Part shown: one piece after another, positions 54,631 through 63,549 of the stretch | Position numbering within the stretch: the stretch's first letter is position 1 | Layout: the number at the start of each line of letters is the position of its first letter | Source of the DNA: Streptomyces sp. 378 | Lineage (GTDB): Bacteria > Actinomycetota > Actinomycetes > Streptomycetales > Streptomycetaceae | Reading direction: 5' to 3' | Assembly (NCBI RefSeq): GCF_030124145.1 | Contig: NZ_JASKMS010000008.1 | Coordinates: 62,001-126,000, forward strand | Length of the DNA stretch: 64,000 nucleotides | The notes under the pieces: generated by a model | Seen by the model: only the letters and a program-made list of their open reading frames with translations | The model's database searches: none | What the model was told of the DNA's origin: nothing | Translations under genes and position numbers: made by a program

Positions 54631-56286
54631 TCACCCGTTCTCCTTCCTGTACCGCTCGTACGCCTTGTTGTGCAGGTCGACGAGCTGCCGCATGTTCTTC
54701 GACTTCAGCTCGGCGAGGTAGTCGTCCCACTGGGACAGCGGGCGCTTGCCGAGGACGAACCGGAGGGTGTTCTGGATGACGTGGTCCTTGAGCGGGGTGT
54801 CCCAGAGGGACGCCTGCTCCTGCTCGAAGGACCGGAGCGGGTGGGCCGGTTCGATGGGCAGTTGCTCGCGCTGGGCCATGGCGTCCTGGAACTTCTTCTC
54901 GTCCGGGCTGAACGAGGAGGAGACCAGGTCCCAGCTGCCGCCGTAGGTGAAGACGCCGTTGAAGAAGCCGTAGTCCTTCTGGAGGTCCTTCGGCGCGTCC
55001 GGGTCCGAGCCCATGAGCGAGATGCCGGGCTTCGGCTCGAACCGGCCGCCGGAGCGGGTGTGGGTGACGCCCTCGACGCCCCACTTGCAGAACGTCTGGC
55101 CCTCGTCCGAGTACCAGAGCCAGTCGAGGAACTGCATCATCGCGACGAAGTGGTCGCTCTCGAGGGCCTTGCTGGACACCATGACGCCGTTTTCCAGCCG
55201 GGTGCCGCCGAGCACCACGGAACCGGCCGGGCCGAGCGGCACCGGCACCATCTCGATCGTCGCGCCCTTGACCTGCTTCTCCAGGTTGTAGCGGTAGTTC
55301 TGCACCAGCTCCTGCGGATTGGCGCTGATCACGAAGGACTTCTCGGCCAGCAGCTTCTGCACCGCCTGCTCGTCCTGCTGCGCGAAGCTCTCCGGGTCCA
55401 GCAGCTTCTCGGCGACGATTTTTCGCAGGTACTCGATCATGTGACGGTAGCCGTCCGTCGCCCCGTTGAAGACGAACCCGCCCGCCTCGGCGTCGAAGGC
55501 GATGTTGTCGTACGTCCAGCCCGCCTTGACCCCGTACGCCTGGCCGAGGTAACTGAACAACGCGCCGCACGGGAAGGGCGTGTTGGTGCTCCAGCGGTCG
55601 GTCCACGGATACGTGCCGGGGTGCTCCTCCTTGAGGGCCTTGAGGACGTCGTACACCTCGTCCCAGGTGGTGGGCAGGCGGAGGCCGTGCCGGTCGAGGA
55701 CGTCCGTGCGGAAGGACAGCGAGTAGCCGGACTTGGGCTTCTCGTGCAGGCCGGGCAGCAGGTAGTACCTGCCGTCGGACTGGCGGATCGAGTCGAGCTC
55801 GGGCTCCAGCTTCCACTTGCGGACCTTGTCGCGGAAGTTGGGCATCAGCTTCACGTAGTCGCTGACCGGGAGGATCGCGCCCGAGGAGACGAAGGCCACC
55901 TCGGAGGGGTGGTACGTCTTGGGGATCAGGAAGGGCGCGTCGCCCGCGCCGATGAGGACACTGCGCTTCTTCTCGTAGTCGGCCAGCGGGACGTCGACCG
56001 GCTTGAGGGTCACACCGGTGCGCTGGGCCAGCTCCTTCCAGAACAGCCAGCCGTTCTTCATGGGGTAGACCGGGTTGTTGTTGTGCAGCACCGAGAAGGA
56101 CAGCGGCCGGGCCGCCTTGAACCGCTGTCCGGCCCGGTAGTTCTTCATGGCCCCGTCCTGCTTCTTCGACAGGTCCTTCCCGTCGCCGCCGTCGTCCCCG
56201 CCGCCGCAGCCGGTGACCGCGGCGAGACCGATGGACCCGGCGGCGGCGAGGATCTGACGCCGCGACAGCTGCCCTGTGTTCTTCAC
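54631..56286 (-). CDS. LplA-type oligosaccharide-binding lipoprotein
   Basis: A 551-residue extracellular binding protein. It has a Tat-like signal (LSRRQILAAAGSIGLAAVTGC) with lipobox, then an Asp/Gly linker and a large solute-binding fold. Length and style (HNNNPVYPMKNGWLFWKELAQRTGV) are those of the LplA/YtcQ group, larger than ordinary CUT1 binding proteins. In Paenibacillus, lplA-lplB-ytcP sit with aguA in the aldouronate-use cluster. Here the same set converges on aguA, so aldouronates are the best guess for its ligand. Confidence 0.87.
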   Translation of the reverse strand: MKNTGQLSRRQILAAAGSIGLAAVTGCGGGDDGGDGKDLSKKQDGAMKNYRAGQRFKAARPLSFSVLHNNNPVYPMKNGWLFWKELAQRTGVTLKPVDVPLADYEKKRSVLIGAGDAPFLIPKTYHPSEVAFVSSGAILPVSDYVKLMPNFRDKVRKWKLEPELDSIRQSDGRYYLLPGLHEKPKSGYSLSFRTDVLDRHGLRLPTTWDEVYDVLKALKEEHPGTYPWTDRWSTNTPFPCGALFSYLGQAYGVKAGWTYDNIAFDAEAGGFVFNGATDGYRHMIEYLRKIVAEKLLDPESFAQQDEQAVQKLLAEKSFVISANPQELVQNYRYNLEKQVKGATIEMVPVPLGPAGSVVLGGTRLENGVMVSSKALESDHFVAMMQFLDWLWYSDEGQTFCKWGVEGVTHTRSGGRFEPKPGISLMGSDPDAPKDLQKDYGFFNGVFTYGGSWDLVSSSFSPDEKKFQDAMAQREQLPIEPAHPLRSFEQEQASLWDTPLKDHVIQNTLRFVLGKRPLSQWDDYLAELKSKNMRQLVDLHNKAYERYRKENG

Positions 56287-56330
56287 GGGAACTCCCTTGT
56301 TCCGTAGCCCAGTTGAGGAGTAGTGCGACG

Positions 56331-57200
56331 TCAGCCCTTGACCGCCCCGAGCATCACGCCCGAGACGAAGAAGCGCTGGACGAAGGGGTACACGAAGAGG
56401 ATCGGCAGGGCGGTGAGGACGATGGTGACCGCCTGGATGCTCGCGCCGACCTGGCTGAGCTCCGCGGTGCCCGCGCCCGCGTTACCGCCTCCGGTGGCTC
56501 CGGCGATGAGATTGCGCAGATAGACGGTGACCGGCATCAGGTCGGAGTGGTCCATGTACAGGAACGCGCTGAACCAGGAGTTCCAGAAGGACACCGAGTA
56601 GAAGAGCAGCATCGTCGCCACGACCGCCTTGGACAGCGGCAGCACGATCCTGAGCAGGATGCCGTAGGTGCCCAGGCCGTCTATCTGCGCGGCCTCCTCC
56701 AGGTCCGTCGGCAGGTTCTCGAAGAAGGCCTTCATCACCAGCAGGTTGAAGACGCTGATCGCGTTCGGCAGGGCGATCGCCCACACGCTGTTCTTCAGGC
56801 CGAGGCTCGTGACCAGGAGGTAGTTCGGGATCAGGCCGCCGGTGAAGAACATGGTGAACACGGCGATGCCGACGAGTACGCCGCGGCCCTTGAGGTGCCG
56901 TTTCGACAGGACGTAGGCGTAACAGGTCGTCAGGACCATGGCGACGGCCGTCGCCACGACCGTGTAGAACACGGTGTTGCCGTAGGTGCGCCAGAACATC
57001 GAGTCCTGGAACACGATCTCGTACGTGGTGAGGTTGAACCCTTTGGGCCACAGGCTCACCTCACCGGCCCGGATCTGGCGCTCCCCGCTGAAGGACCTCG
57101 CGATGATGTTGACGAAGGGGTAGAGGGTCACCAGCACGACGAGCGTGAGGACCACGCCGTTGACGCCCTGGAAAACCCGGTGGGAACGGCTCGGCTTCAC
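56331..57200 (-). CDS. YtcP/LplC-type ABC permease
   Basis: A 289-residue permease with six helices, starting GVVLTLVVLVTLYPFVNIIARSFS, a pattern specific to the LplC/YtcP group. The EAA loop is TDLEEAAQIDGLGTYGILLRIVLPLSKA. GTG start overlaps the stop of the LplB-type permease (GTGA). It belongs to the five-gene operon LplB-YtcP-LplA-DUF624-GH42. Confidence 0.88.
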   Translation of the reverse strand: MKPSRSHRVFQGVNGVVLTLVVLVTLYPFVNIIARSFSGERQIRAGEVSLWPKGFNLTTYEIVFQDSMFWRTYGNTVFYTVVATAVAMVLTTCYAYVLSKRHLKGRGVLVGIAVFTMFFTGGLIPNYLLVTSLGLKNSVWAIALPNAISVFNLLVMKAFFENLPTDLEEAAQIDGLGTYGILLRIVLPLSKAVVATMLLFYSVSFWNSWFSAFLYMDHSDLMPVTVYLRNLIAGATGGGNAGAGTAELSQVGASIQAVTIVLTALPILFVYPFVQRFFVSGVMLGAVKG

Positions 57201-58189
57201 CACAGGCTGGTCCCCACTGTGCGGCGCGAGAGCGTGTTGGCGGAGGTGATCAGGACCAGGCCGATGATCGCCTCGAACAGGCCGATGGCGGCGGCGTAAC
57301 TGAAGCTGCTGGACTCGACACCGGCCCGGTAGACGTAGGTCGAGATCACGTCGGCGGTCGGATAGGTCAGCGGGTTGTACAGCAGCAGCACCTTCTCGAA
57401 GCCGACCGCCATGAAGGTGCCGACGTTGAGGATCAGCAGCGTGATCATGGTGGGGCGGATGCCGGGCAGGGTGACGTGCCAGATCTGCCGCCAGCGGCCC
57501 GCGCCGTCGATCCGGGCGGCCTCGTACAGGTCCTCGTCGATCGTGGTGAGCGCGGCGAGGTAGAGGATCGTGCCCCAGCCTGCCGTCTGCCAGATCTCCG
57601 ATCCGACGTAGATCGTGCGGAACCACTCGGGTTCCTGGATGAAGCGGACCGGTTCGTGGCCGAGCATGCCGAGGACGTGGTTGACCGGGCCGTCGCTCGC
57701 CAGCATCTGCATCGTGATGCCCGCGACGATCACGATCGACAGGAAGTGCGGCAGATACGACACCGATTGCACGAACCGCTTCAGGGAACGCCGGCGCACC
57801 TCGTTGAGCAGCAGCGCGAGAACGATCGGGATCGGGAAGCAGAAGACGAGCGTGAGCCCGCCCAGCCACAGCGTGTTGCGGAACACCTGCCAGAAGGTGG
57901 GGTCGCCGAGGAACATCCGCACATAGCGCAGGCCCACCCATTCCTCGCCGAAGGGCGAACCACCGGGCTCGAAGCGCCGGAACGCGATCACGTTGCCGAT
58001 CATCGGCAGATAGCGGAACACCAGGAAGAACAGCAGCGGCAGGATCGCCAGTGAGTACAACTGCCAGTCGCGGCGCAGCGCCCGCCGCCAGCCGGTCCGG
58101 GCGGGTGTCCGCCCGCCGAGCTCGGGGGCGGCCCGCTCCGCAGGCGGTTCCTGGGTGCCCGGCGGGGCCGGTGTGGTGGAGGTGCTCAT
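57197..58189 (-). CDS. LplB-type ABC permease
   Basis: A 330-residue permease with a charged cytoplasmic leader (about 40 residues) and six helices beginning WQLYSLAILPLLFFLVFRYLP. The EAA loop is EDLYEAARIDGAGRWRQIWHVTLPGIRP. The first gene of the operon. Its promoter region holds a vegetative-type promoter and two or three operator-like palindromes, including one of the xylan-regulon type. Confidence 0.88.
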   Translation of the reverse strand: MSTSTTPAPPGTQEPPAERAAPELGGRTPARTGWRRALRRDWQLYSLAILPLLFFLVFRYLPMIGNVIAFRRFEPGGSPFGEEWVGLRYVRMFLGDPTFWQVFRNTLWLGGLTLVFCFPIPIVLALLLNEVRRRSLKRFVQSVSYLPHFLSIVIVAGITMQMLASDGPVNHVLGMLGHEPVRFIQEPEWFRTIYVGSEIWQTAGWGTILYLAALTTIDEDLYEAARIDGAGRWRQIWHVTLPGIRPTMITLLILNVGTFMAVGFEKVLLLYNPLTYPTADVISTYVYRAGVESSSFSYAAAIGLFEAIIGLVLITSANTLSRRTVGTSLW

Positions 58190-58222
58190 TGCTCGGGCCT
58201 CCCGTGAGCGGGGACGCGGAAC

Positions 58223-58233
58223 CGAAACTTTCG
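58223..58233. promoter_or_regulatory. Xylan-type operator CGAAACTTTCG
   Basis: A perfect palindrome with a single central base, 34 bp upstream of the LplB-type start. The same sequence is known upstream of Streptomyces xylanase and xyloside genes (BxlR/XlnR-type sites). It supports xylan-linked control of this transporter. Confidence 0.7.
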
Positions 58234-58238
58234 AGCTC

Positions 58239-58248
58239 TTACCGGTAA
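58239..58248. promoter_or_regulatory. Second palindrome TTACCGGTAA near the transcription start
   Basis: A perfect 10-bp palindrome about 10 bp downstream of the -10 box, sharing the ACCGGT core with the mannoside operators. Another LacI-type regulator may act here. Confidence 0.45.
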
Positions 58249-58257
58249 CTTCGCGGC

Positions 58258-58286
58258 AACTTAGGGGCAGCAGAAAGCGCTGTCAA
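58258..58286 (-). promoter_or_regulatory. Vegetative-type promoter of the LplB operon
   Basis: TTGACA and TAAGTT on the minus strand, separated by exactly 17 bp. The imperfect palindrome GAAAGCGCTGTC overlaps the -35 side, and the two operators above follow the -10 box. Confidence 0.65.
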
Positions 58287-58289
58287 TGG

Positions 58290-58740
58290 GTACCGCACGA
58301 GTCGGACGGGGCGCCTGTTCCGGGGTGGATCCCCACCGAAGGCGGGTGACCATCAGAGACCAACCAGCCTGGGACCGCCGCAAGTTTCTGTCATGCGGCC
58401 GATTCCTGCGAGGGGCCGCCGTGCCCGCGCGCCACCCGCCTCCGACGGAGCCGGCGGCGGGGAGACGACGGGGACGACCGCGACGGGAATGGGGGGGGGC
58501 AGGGACCGCGACGGGGATGGCGACGGCGTGCTGCTCGCGTGACGACGGCACCGCCGGCTCGTGGGACAGGGCGTTCGGCGGCGAACCTCCGGGGGCACCG
58601 GCCCGCGGCGGACCTCCGGGAGTACCGGCTCCCGATGGACGACCGGGAGCACCGGCCACTTGTCGCCGAGGTACGCACCAGGACCCGGTGCGCCGGCCGT
58701 AGACAACCGGGCCGACTGGCGCTACCTTCCGCAACAGGCG
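58290..58740. other. Gene-free stretch between the LplB promoter and the CebR site
   Basis: About 450 bp with no convincing gene. It has a run of nine G near 58,491 and short repeats of CCGGGAGxACCGG type around 58,600-58,660. Reading frames are Pro/Arg-rich and lack family motifs. Confidence 0.5.
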
Positions 58741-58743
58741 GGG

Positions 58744-58757
58744 TGGGAGCGCTCCCA
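58744..58757. promoter_or_regulatory. Perfect CebR operator upstream of the LPMO gene
   Basis: TGGGAGCGCTCCCA is the exact 14-bp CebR consensus. It lies 130 bp before the LPMO start. CebR represses cellulose and cello-oligosaccharide genes in streptomycetes until cellobiose or a larger cello-oligosaccharide binds. Confidence 0.9.
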
Positions 58758-58887
58758 TAACGGTGGACCGGAACCCGCCCTCGAGTGCCCCCACCCCGCG
58801 CATCCGTGCACACACATCCGCAGGCCCGTACCCCCACGAACGGATGATGCTGTCATGATCACGACAAGCCGACCGGGAGGATCCGCG

Positions 58888-59946
58888 ATGCCACGATCAG
58901 CGCTCCCCCACCGGGCCAGAGCCCTCTTACTGGTGCTGCTCTCCCTCCTCGTCACCGTCCCGGCCATCGGCCTGGTCATGACGGCCGGTGGCGAGGCGGA
59001 GGCGCACGGCACCCCCATGAAGCCCGGCAGCCGTACGTTCCTGTGCTGGCAGGACGGGCTGACCGACACCGGCGAGATCAAGCCGGTGAACCCCGCGTGC
59101 CGGGGCGCACAACAGGTCAGCGGCACGACGCCGTTCTACAACTGGTTCTCGGTGCTCCGCTCGGACGGCGCCGGCCGCACCCGGGGCTTCGTACCGGACG
59201 GCGAGCTGTGCAGCGGCGGCAACCCCAACTTCACCGGGTTCAACACGCCCAGCAAGGACTGGCCGCTCACCCATCTCACCTCGGGCGCGACCGTCGACTT
59301 CTCGTACAACGCCTGGGCGGCGCACCCGGGTTGGTTCTACGTCTACATCACCAAGGACGGCTTCGACCCCACCAAGACGCTCACCTGGAACGACATGGAG
59401 GAGCGGCCGTTCCTGAGTGTCGACCACCCGCCGCTGAACGGCTCCCCGGGCACGGTCGAGGCCAACTACTCCTGGGCCGGGAAGCTCCCCGACAACAAGT
59501 CGGGCCGCCACATCATCTACATGGTCTGGCAGCGCTCCGACAGCCAGGAGACCTTCTACTCCTGCTCCGACGTGGTCTTCGACGGCGGCAACGGCGAGGT
59601 GACCGGCATCAAGCAGCCGGGCACCCCGTCCGAGCCGGTGCCCGGCACCTGCACGGCCACCCGCAAGACCACCGGCACCTGGAACGGCGGCTACCAGTCC
59701 GAGGTGACCGTCACCAACACCGGCACGGTCCCGATGCTCGGCTGGATGGTCGACTGGACCCTCCCGTCGGGCCAGAAGGTCGAGAGTCTGTGGAGCGGCA
59801 GTCCGACCTACAACGGCCAGGCGGTGATGGTCCACAACACCGACTGGAACGGCTCCCTCGCCCCGGGCAAGAGCACGACGTTCGGCTACGTCGCCTCCGG
59901 GCCGGGGGGTGACAGCGCGAGCGGCCTGCCCTGCCGGGTGGGCTGA
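58888..59946 (+). CDS. AA10 lytic polysaccharide monooxygenase with CBM2
   Basis: A 352-residue secreted copper enzyme. The signal peptide ends at AEA-H, leaving His40 as the mature N-terminus; with His146 (NAWAAHPGW) it forms the copper histidine brace. The AA10 domain spans about 40-230. A Pro-rich linker and a C-terminal CBM2 follow (CTATRKTTGTWNGGYQSEVTVTN to the final Cys). CBM2 and the CebR site favour cellulose as substrate. A GGGAGG site 7 nt upstream sets the start. Codon 14 is TTA, the rare leucine codon read by bldA tRNA, so expression may depend on development. Confidence 0.93.
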   Translation: MPRSALPHRARALLLVLLSLLVTVPAIGLVMTAGGEAEAHGTPMKPGSRTFLCWQDGLTDTGEIKPVNPACRGAQQVSGTTPFYNWFSVLRSDGAGRTRGFVPDGELCSGGNPNFTGFNTPSKDWPLTHLTSGATVDFSYNAWAAHPGWFYVYITKDGFDPTKTLTWNDMEERPFLSVDHPPLNGSPGTVEANYSWAGKLPDNKSGRHIIYMVWQRSDSQETFYSCSDVVFDGGNGEVTGIKQPGTPSEPVPGTCTATRKTTGTWNGGYQSEVTVTNTGTVPMLGWMVDWTLPSGQKVESLWSGSPTYNGQAVMVHNTDWNGSLAPGKSTTFGYVASGPGGDSASGLPCRVG

Positions 59947-59958
59947 ACCGTCCCCCAT

Positions 59959-60000
59959 GGCGGGCCCGGTGACCGGAGAGGTCCGATGGCCGGGCCCGCC
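59959..60000 (+). terminator. Terminator after the LPMO gene
   Basis: GGCGGGCCCGG pairs with CCGGGCCCGCC (11 bp) around a 20-nt loop, starting 13 bp after the stop codon. Confidence 0.7.
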
Positions 60001-60456
60001 GGCACGGCAGGTGCCGTAGGACGGCGTACGGCCGGAGCACAACGGCCCGGCCCCTCGCCGGGGATCTGACCTCGCGGGTTGACGCCATGGTGCGGGGGGG
60101 GGGAGGGCGAGGGCCGCGGCCGACTCGACGGGGGCGCGAGAGGGGCCGCGGCCGATTCGGCGGGCGCGAGTGGGCAGGCCGGGGGCGCGCAGCAGCGCCC
60201 GACTCGGGCGCGGCGGAAGTCGGCGGGGTGGGTCACCGGGACCCGGCGGGCACCGTCGGCCGAACCCGGCTGTTCGCCCCATATGTCGCAGATATCCATG
60301 TGTGCGATTCTGTTGGAGGGTGCCCTGCCGCTCATGTGCGGCGTGGATCCACCATGGGAGGCGCGACGCCGCGCAGCCGCTCCCGTGCCCGCGTCGTCGA
60401 TCACCTGAGTTCCGGGACTCCCACCTGCCGGTGGCTGCGGCATGGACGGGAGGTGG
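60001..60456. other. Gene-free stretch upstream of the SpoIIE-type gene
   Basis: About 455 bp. It has a run of ten G at about 60,094-60,103 and G/A-rich plus-strand repeats near 60,105-60,200. A region with ATATGTCGCAGATATCCATG near 60,283 is the only AT-richer patch and could hold the promoter. No gene is supported. Confidence 0.5.
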
Positions 60457-63400
60457 ATGCGGAACATGCCCCATTACGGCGATGCCCGGGCCGCGGCCCC
60501 GGGCCTTCGGGCGCCGGGAAGCGGAGGCACCGGTCCGTCACGTCCCACGCCGGAGCTCGCCGCCCGGGCGCGCGTGCTGGCGTTCGCCGGGGTGGCCCTG
60601 GCAGCGGTGTACGTGCGGTGCGAGGACGGCACGGAACTCGGGCTGGCGGAGGTGGCCGCGGCCGGGTCCGCGCAGTCTTACGAGGTGCCGGGGCGCGTGG
60701 TCACAACTGCCGTGAAGGGGGCTCCCGGCTCGGGGCCGGGCGCTTCTCCCGGACCGGGCTCGAACCCCGCTCCGGACCGTACGCGCTCCCCCGCCTCGTC
60801 GCCCTCCCCTGCCTCATCACCCTCTTTCACCTCATCGCCCTCCCCCACTCCCCGCGATGCCAACGCCCCGGCGCCCCTGGACCCGTCGGGCACCGGCGGC
60901 GACGGCTCGCCCGTCGCCGAGGCCTATCTGCGGGGGCGGCCGGTGTGGCGCGCCGCTGCGATGCCCGCCGGCCGGGAGGAAGGCACGGCCGCCTCCGTCC
61001 CGCTCGGGGCGCTGCCGCTGGGGGCCGGCGGCGGGTGGCTGGGCTGTCTCCTCGTCGTGGGAGAGGCCGGGGAGGGGTTCGGGGCCGAGCAGCGGGAGTT
61101 CCTGGAGCGGTATGCCGAGGCCGTCGCCGAGCGGCTGCGGGGCGAGGCCGACCGGTCGGCCCCCTCACCGGTGCTGGATCCGGCCCTGCGTGCCATGGGG
61201 GTCGGTTCCTTCGCCCTGTCGCCCGGCACCGGGCTGGTCGAGACGGACTCCACCCTGCTCGAACTCATCGGCATCCCCGCGGGCGGCTTCGACGGCAAGA
61301 CCGACACCCTGCTCTCGTGCAGTGTCCCGGAGGACGTCCCCGCCCTGATGTCGGTCATCGAACCGTCCGCGCAGACGCCGGGCCGCCGTGAGCTGGAGTT
61401 CCGCGTCCGCCGCCCCACCGGTGAACTGAGCTGGCTGCGGCTGAGCTGCCGGGTGCTGAAAGGGCCCGAGGGTGCCCCGGAGCGGGTGCTGGGCGTGGTG
61501 ACGGCGGCGCCCGTGCTGCGCCGCAGCGCCAGCGACGTGGCCCGGATCCAGTGGCTGACGGCCGCGCTGGACGACGCCATGACCGTCCGGGACGTCAGCC
61601 GTGTGGTGGTCGCCGCGCTGCGTGAGCCGCTCGGTGCCGACCGGGTGGCGCTCGCCGAGCTGCTGGACGACCGGCTGGCGGTCACCGTGCTCGATCCACC
61701 GGGTCCCGGTGCCTGGCCGGAGCTGTGGCGGCGTGAATGGCGCTCGGAGTGGCCCGACGCGCCGGTCACCGCCCTGCCCACGCTCCAGGCGGCGCTGCGG
61801 GACGGGCGGCTGAGCCTGTGGCCGACGGGCTCCGTGCTGGAACCCGGGCTCGCGGGGATCGGCCCCGGAGGGCTGGCGGTGCTGCCGCTGCCGGCCAAGC
61901 GAAGGGTGGCCGGGGTGTGCCTGATCGGCTGGGACACCCCGCACGAGTTCGCCCCCGAGGAGCGGGCTCTGCTGACCGCGACCGCCGGGCTGGTCGGGCA
62001 GGCGCTGAAACGCGCGCACGCCTACGACGCCGAGCAGGAACTCGCGACGATGCTCCAGCGCAGTCTGCTGCCGCGCCGGCTCCCCCAGCTGCCCGGGGGC
62101 ATCGCCGTGGCCCGTTATCTGCCCGCCCGCCGCGGACTCCAGGTGGGCGGCGACTGGTACGACGTGATCGCGCTGTCGGAGAGCAAGGTGGCCCTGGTCA
62201 TCGGGGATGTGCAGGGGCACAGCGCCGGAGCCGCGACGATCATGGGCCAGATGCGTACGGCGGTCCGGGCCTACGCCGTGGAGGGGCATCCGCCGGACGT
62301 GGTCGTCGCGCACGCCAACCGGCTGCTCGTCGGCATGGAGACCGACCTGTTCGCCACCTGCTGTTATGTCGAGCTGGACATGGAGGAGGGCAACGCGCTG
62401 TTCGTGCGGGCCGGGCATCTGGCCCCGCTGGTGCGGCACCCCGACGGCGGCACCGCGGAGATCGCGGTCGAGGGTGGACTCCCCTTGGGCGTCCTCGCCG
62501 ACGCGGAGTTCCCGCTGACGGCGCTGGCGCTGGCCCCGGGCTCGGTGCTCACGCTGGTGACGGACGGCCTGGTCGAGTCGGCGGATCTCCATCTGGACGA
62601 GGGGATGCGGCTCGTACGTCAGGCGCTCGCAGCGGCCGATCCCGCGGACCCGGGGCGGATGGCCGACGCGTTGCTCGGCGAGGCCGGGCGCCGTGAGGAC
62701 GACGTGGCGGTGCTGCTGCTGCGCTACGACGGGATGACGGTACGGCCGGTGCGGGCGGGCTGGGTGGTGTGGCGGCTGCCGGACGCGGTGATGCACGCAC
62801 GCCGGTTCAGTGCGCGCACGCTGCGTTCGTGGGGCATCTCGGACGAGGCCGACACCGCGCTGCTGGTCGTGTCGGAGCTGGTCACCAACGCGCTGGTGCA
62901 CACACAGGGCGCGGTCCGGGTGGAACTGACCCTGGCGGCGGATCGGCTGCGGGTGACCGTGAGCGACTCCTCGCCCCGGGCGCCGGCCAAGCCGGTGGTC
63001 GTGGACTGGGAGTCGACGGGCGGCCGGGGGCTCTTCCTGGTCGAGGCCGTGTCGGCGGCCTGGGGCTCGGTGCCGGTGGGCGGTGGCAAGCAGGTGTGGA
63101 GCGAGATCGTCGTCACCCGCCCGGACCCGGACGCGGAACCCGGTGAGGAGCCGGAGCCGGAGCCGGAACCGGAGACCGTGCCGGAGGCGGATCGCAGGCC
63201 GGGCCGCGGGTGGGGCCTCGGCCGTGACCGCACCTGGGGCCTGGGCCGCAACCGCGACCGCCGCAGGGCGCGCGAGCAGGGCCGGGAACGCGCCGACCGG
63301 CCCCCGGCCCGCGAGAGCGACCCCGCCACGGACCACGAGAGCAACCCGGCCACCGACCGCGCCGACGGCCCCGCGACCAACCACCACAGCAACCCGACTA

Positions 63401-63549
63401 CCGGCCGCGCCGCCGACCCCGCCACGGACCACGAGAGCAACCCCGCCCCCGACCGCGACAGCGATCCCCTCACGCACCACCACAGCGACCCCACCACCAG
63501 CCACCACGGCGACCCGCGCCAGGGCCGACCCGACCCGGGAGGTGCCTGA
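60457..63549 (+). CDS. GAF-PAS-GAF-SpoIIE (PP2C) phosphatase with HATPase domain
   Basis: A multidomain signalling protein of about 1,030 residues. A GAF-like domain (to about residue 230) is interrupted by a Ser/Pro/Gly-rich insert at about 95-150. A PAS domain (about 245-345) and second GAF (about 365-530) follow. The SpoIIE PP2C domain (about 540-760) has GGDWYDVIAL, VIGDVQGHSAGAA, LVTDGLVES and REDDVAVLLL, with the metal-binding Asp residues present. An RsbW-like HATPase domain comes next (about 770-895, VVSELVTNALVH, GGRGLFLVEAV). The last 130 residues are repetitive and disordered. Such proteins control anti-sigma/anti-anti-sigma switches. The start is uncertain among three nearby ATGs. 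Its stop overlaps the next gene. Confidence 0.88.
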   Translation: MRNMPHYGDARAAAPGLRAPGSGGTGPSRPTPELAARARVLAFAGVALAAVYVRCEDGTELGLAEVAAAGSAQSYEVPGRVVTTAVKGAPGSGPGASPGPGSNPAPDRTRSPASSPSPASSPSFTSSPSPTPRDANAPAPLDPSGTGGDGSPVAEAYLRGRPVWRAAAMPAGREEGTAASVPLGALPLGAGGGWLGCLLVVGEAGEGFGAEQREFLERYAEAVAERLRGEADRSAPSPVLDPALRAMGVGSFALSPGTGLVETDSTLLELIGIPAGGFDGKTDTLLSCSVPEDVPALMSVIEPSAQTPGRRELEFRVRRPTGELSWLRLSCRVLKGPEGAPERVLGVVTAAPVLRRSASDVARIQWLTAALDDAMTVRDVSRVVVAALREPLGADRVALAELLDDRLAVTVLDPPGPGAWPELWRREWRSEWPDAPVTALPTLQAALRDGRLSLWPTGSVLEPGLAGIGPGGLAVLPLPAKRRVAGVCLIGWDTPHEFAPEERALLTATAGLVGQALKRAHAYDAEQELATMLQRSLLPRRLPQLPGGIAVARYLPARRGLQVGGDWYDVIALSESKVALVIGDVQGHSAGAATIMGQMRTAVRAYAVEGHPPDVVVAHANRLLVGMETDLFATCCYVELDMEEGNALFVRAGHLAPLVRHPDGGTAEIAVEGGLPLGVLADAEFPLTALALAPGSVLTLVTDGLVESADLHLDEGMRLVRQALAAADPADPGRMADALLGEAGRREDDVAVLLLRYDGMTVRPVRAGWVVWRLPDAVMHARRFSARTLRSWGISDEADTALLVVSELVTNALVHTQGAVRVELTLAADRLRVTVSDSSPRAPAKPVVVDWESTGGRGLFLVEAVSAAWGSVPVGGGKQVWSEIVVTRPDPDAEPGEEPEPEPEPETVPEADRRPGRGWGLGRDRTWGLGRNRDRRRAREQGRERADRPPARESDPATDHESNPATDRADGPATNHHSNPTTGRAADPATDHESNPAPDRDSDPLTHHHSDPTTSHHGDPRQGRPDPGGA
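63319..63443 (+). repeat. 29-bp direct repeat in the SpoIIE-type gene tail
   Basis: An identical 29-bp sequence at 63,319-63,347 and 63,415-63,443, 96 bp (32 codons) apart and in frame. It encodes a DPATDHESNP unit, and weaker copies fill the rest of the tail. Confidence 0.85.

Noticed and set aside
58353..58837. Overlapping minus-strand frames between the LplB promoter and the LPMO gene
   Set aside because: They have no recognisable motif, conflict with each other in frame, and overlap the CebR site region.
60094..60103. Run of ten G as a phase-variation switch
   Set aside because: It lies in a gene-free stretch more than 350 bp before the next start, so length change would not alter a reading frame. 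A sequencing artefact is equally likely.
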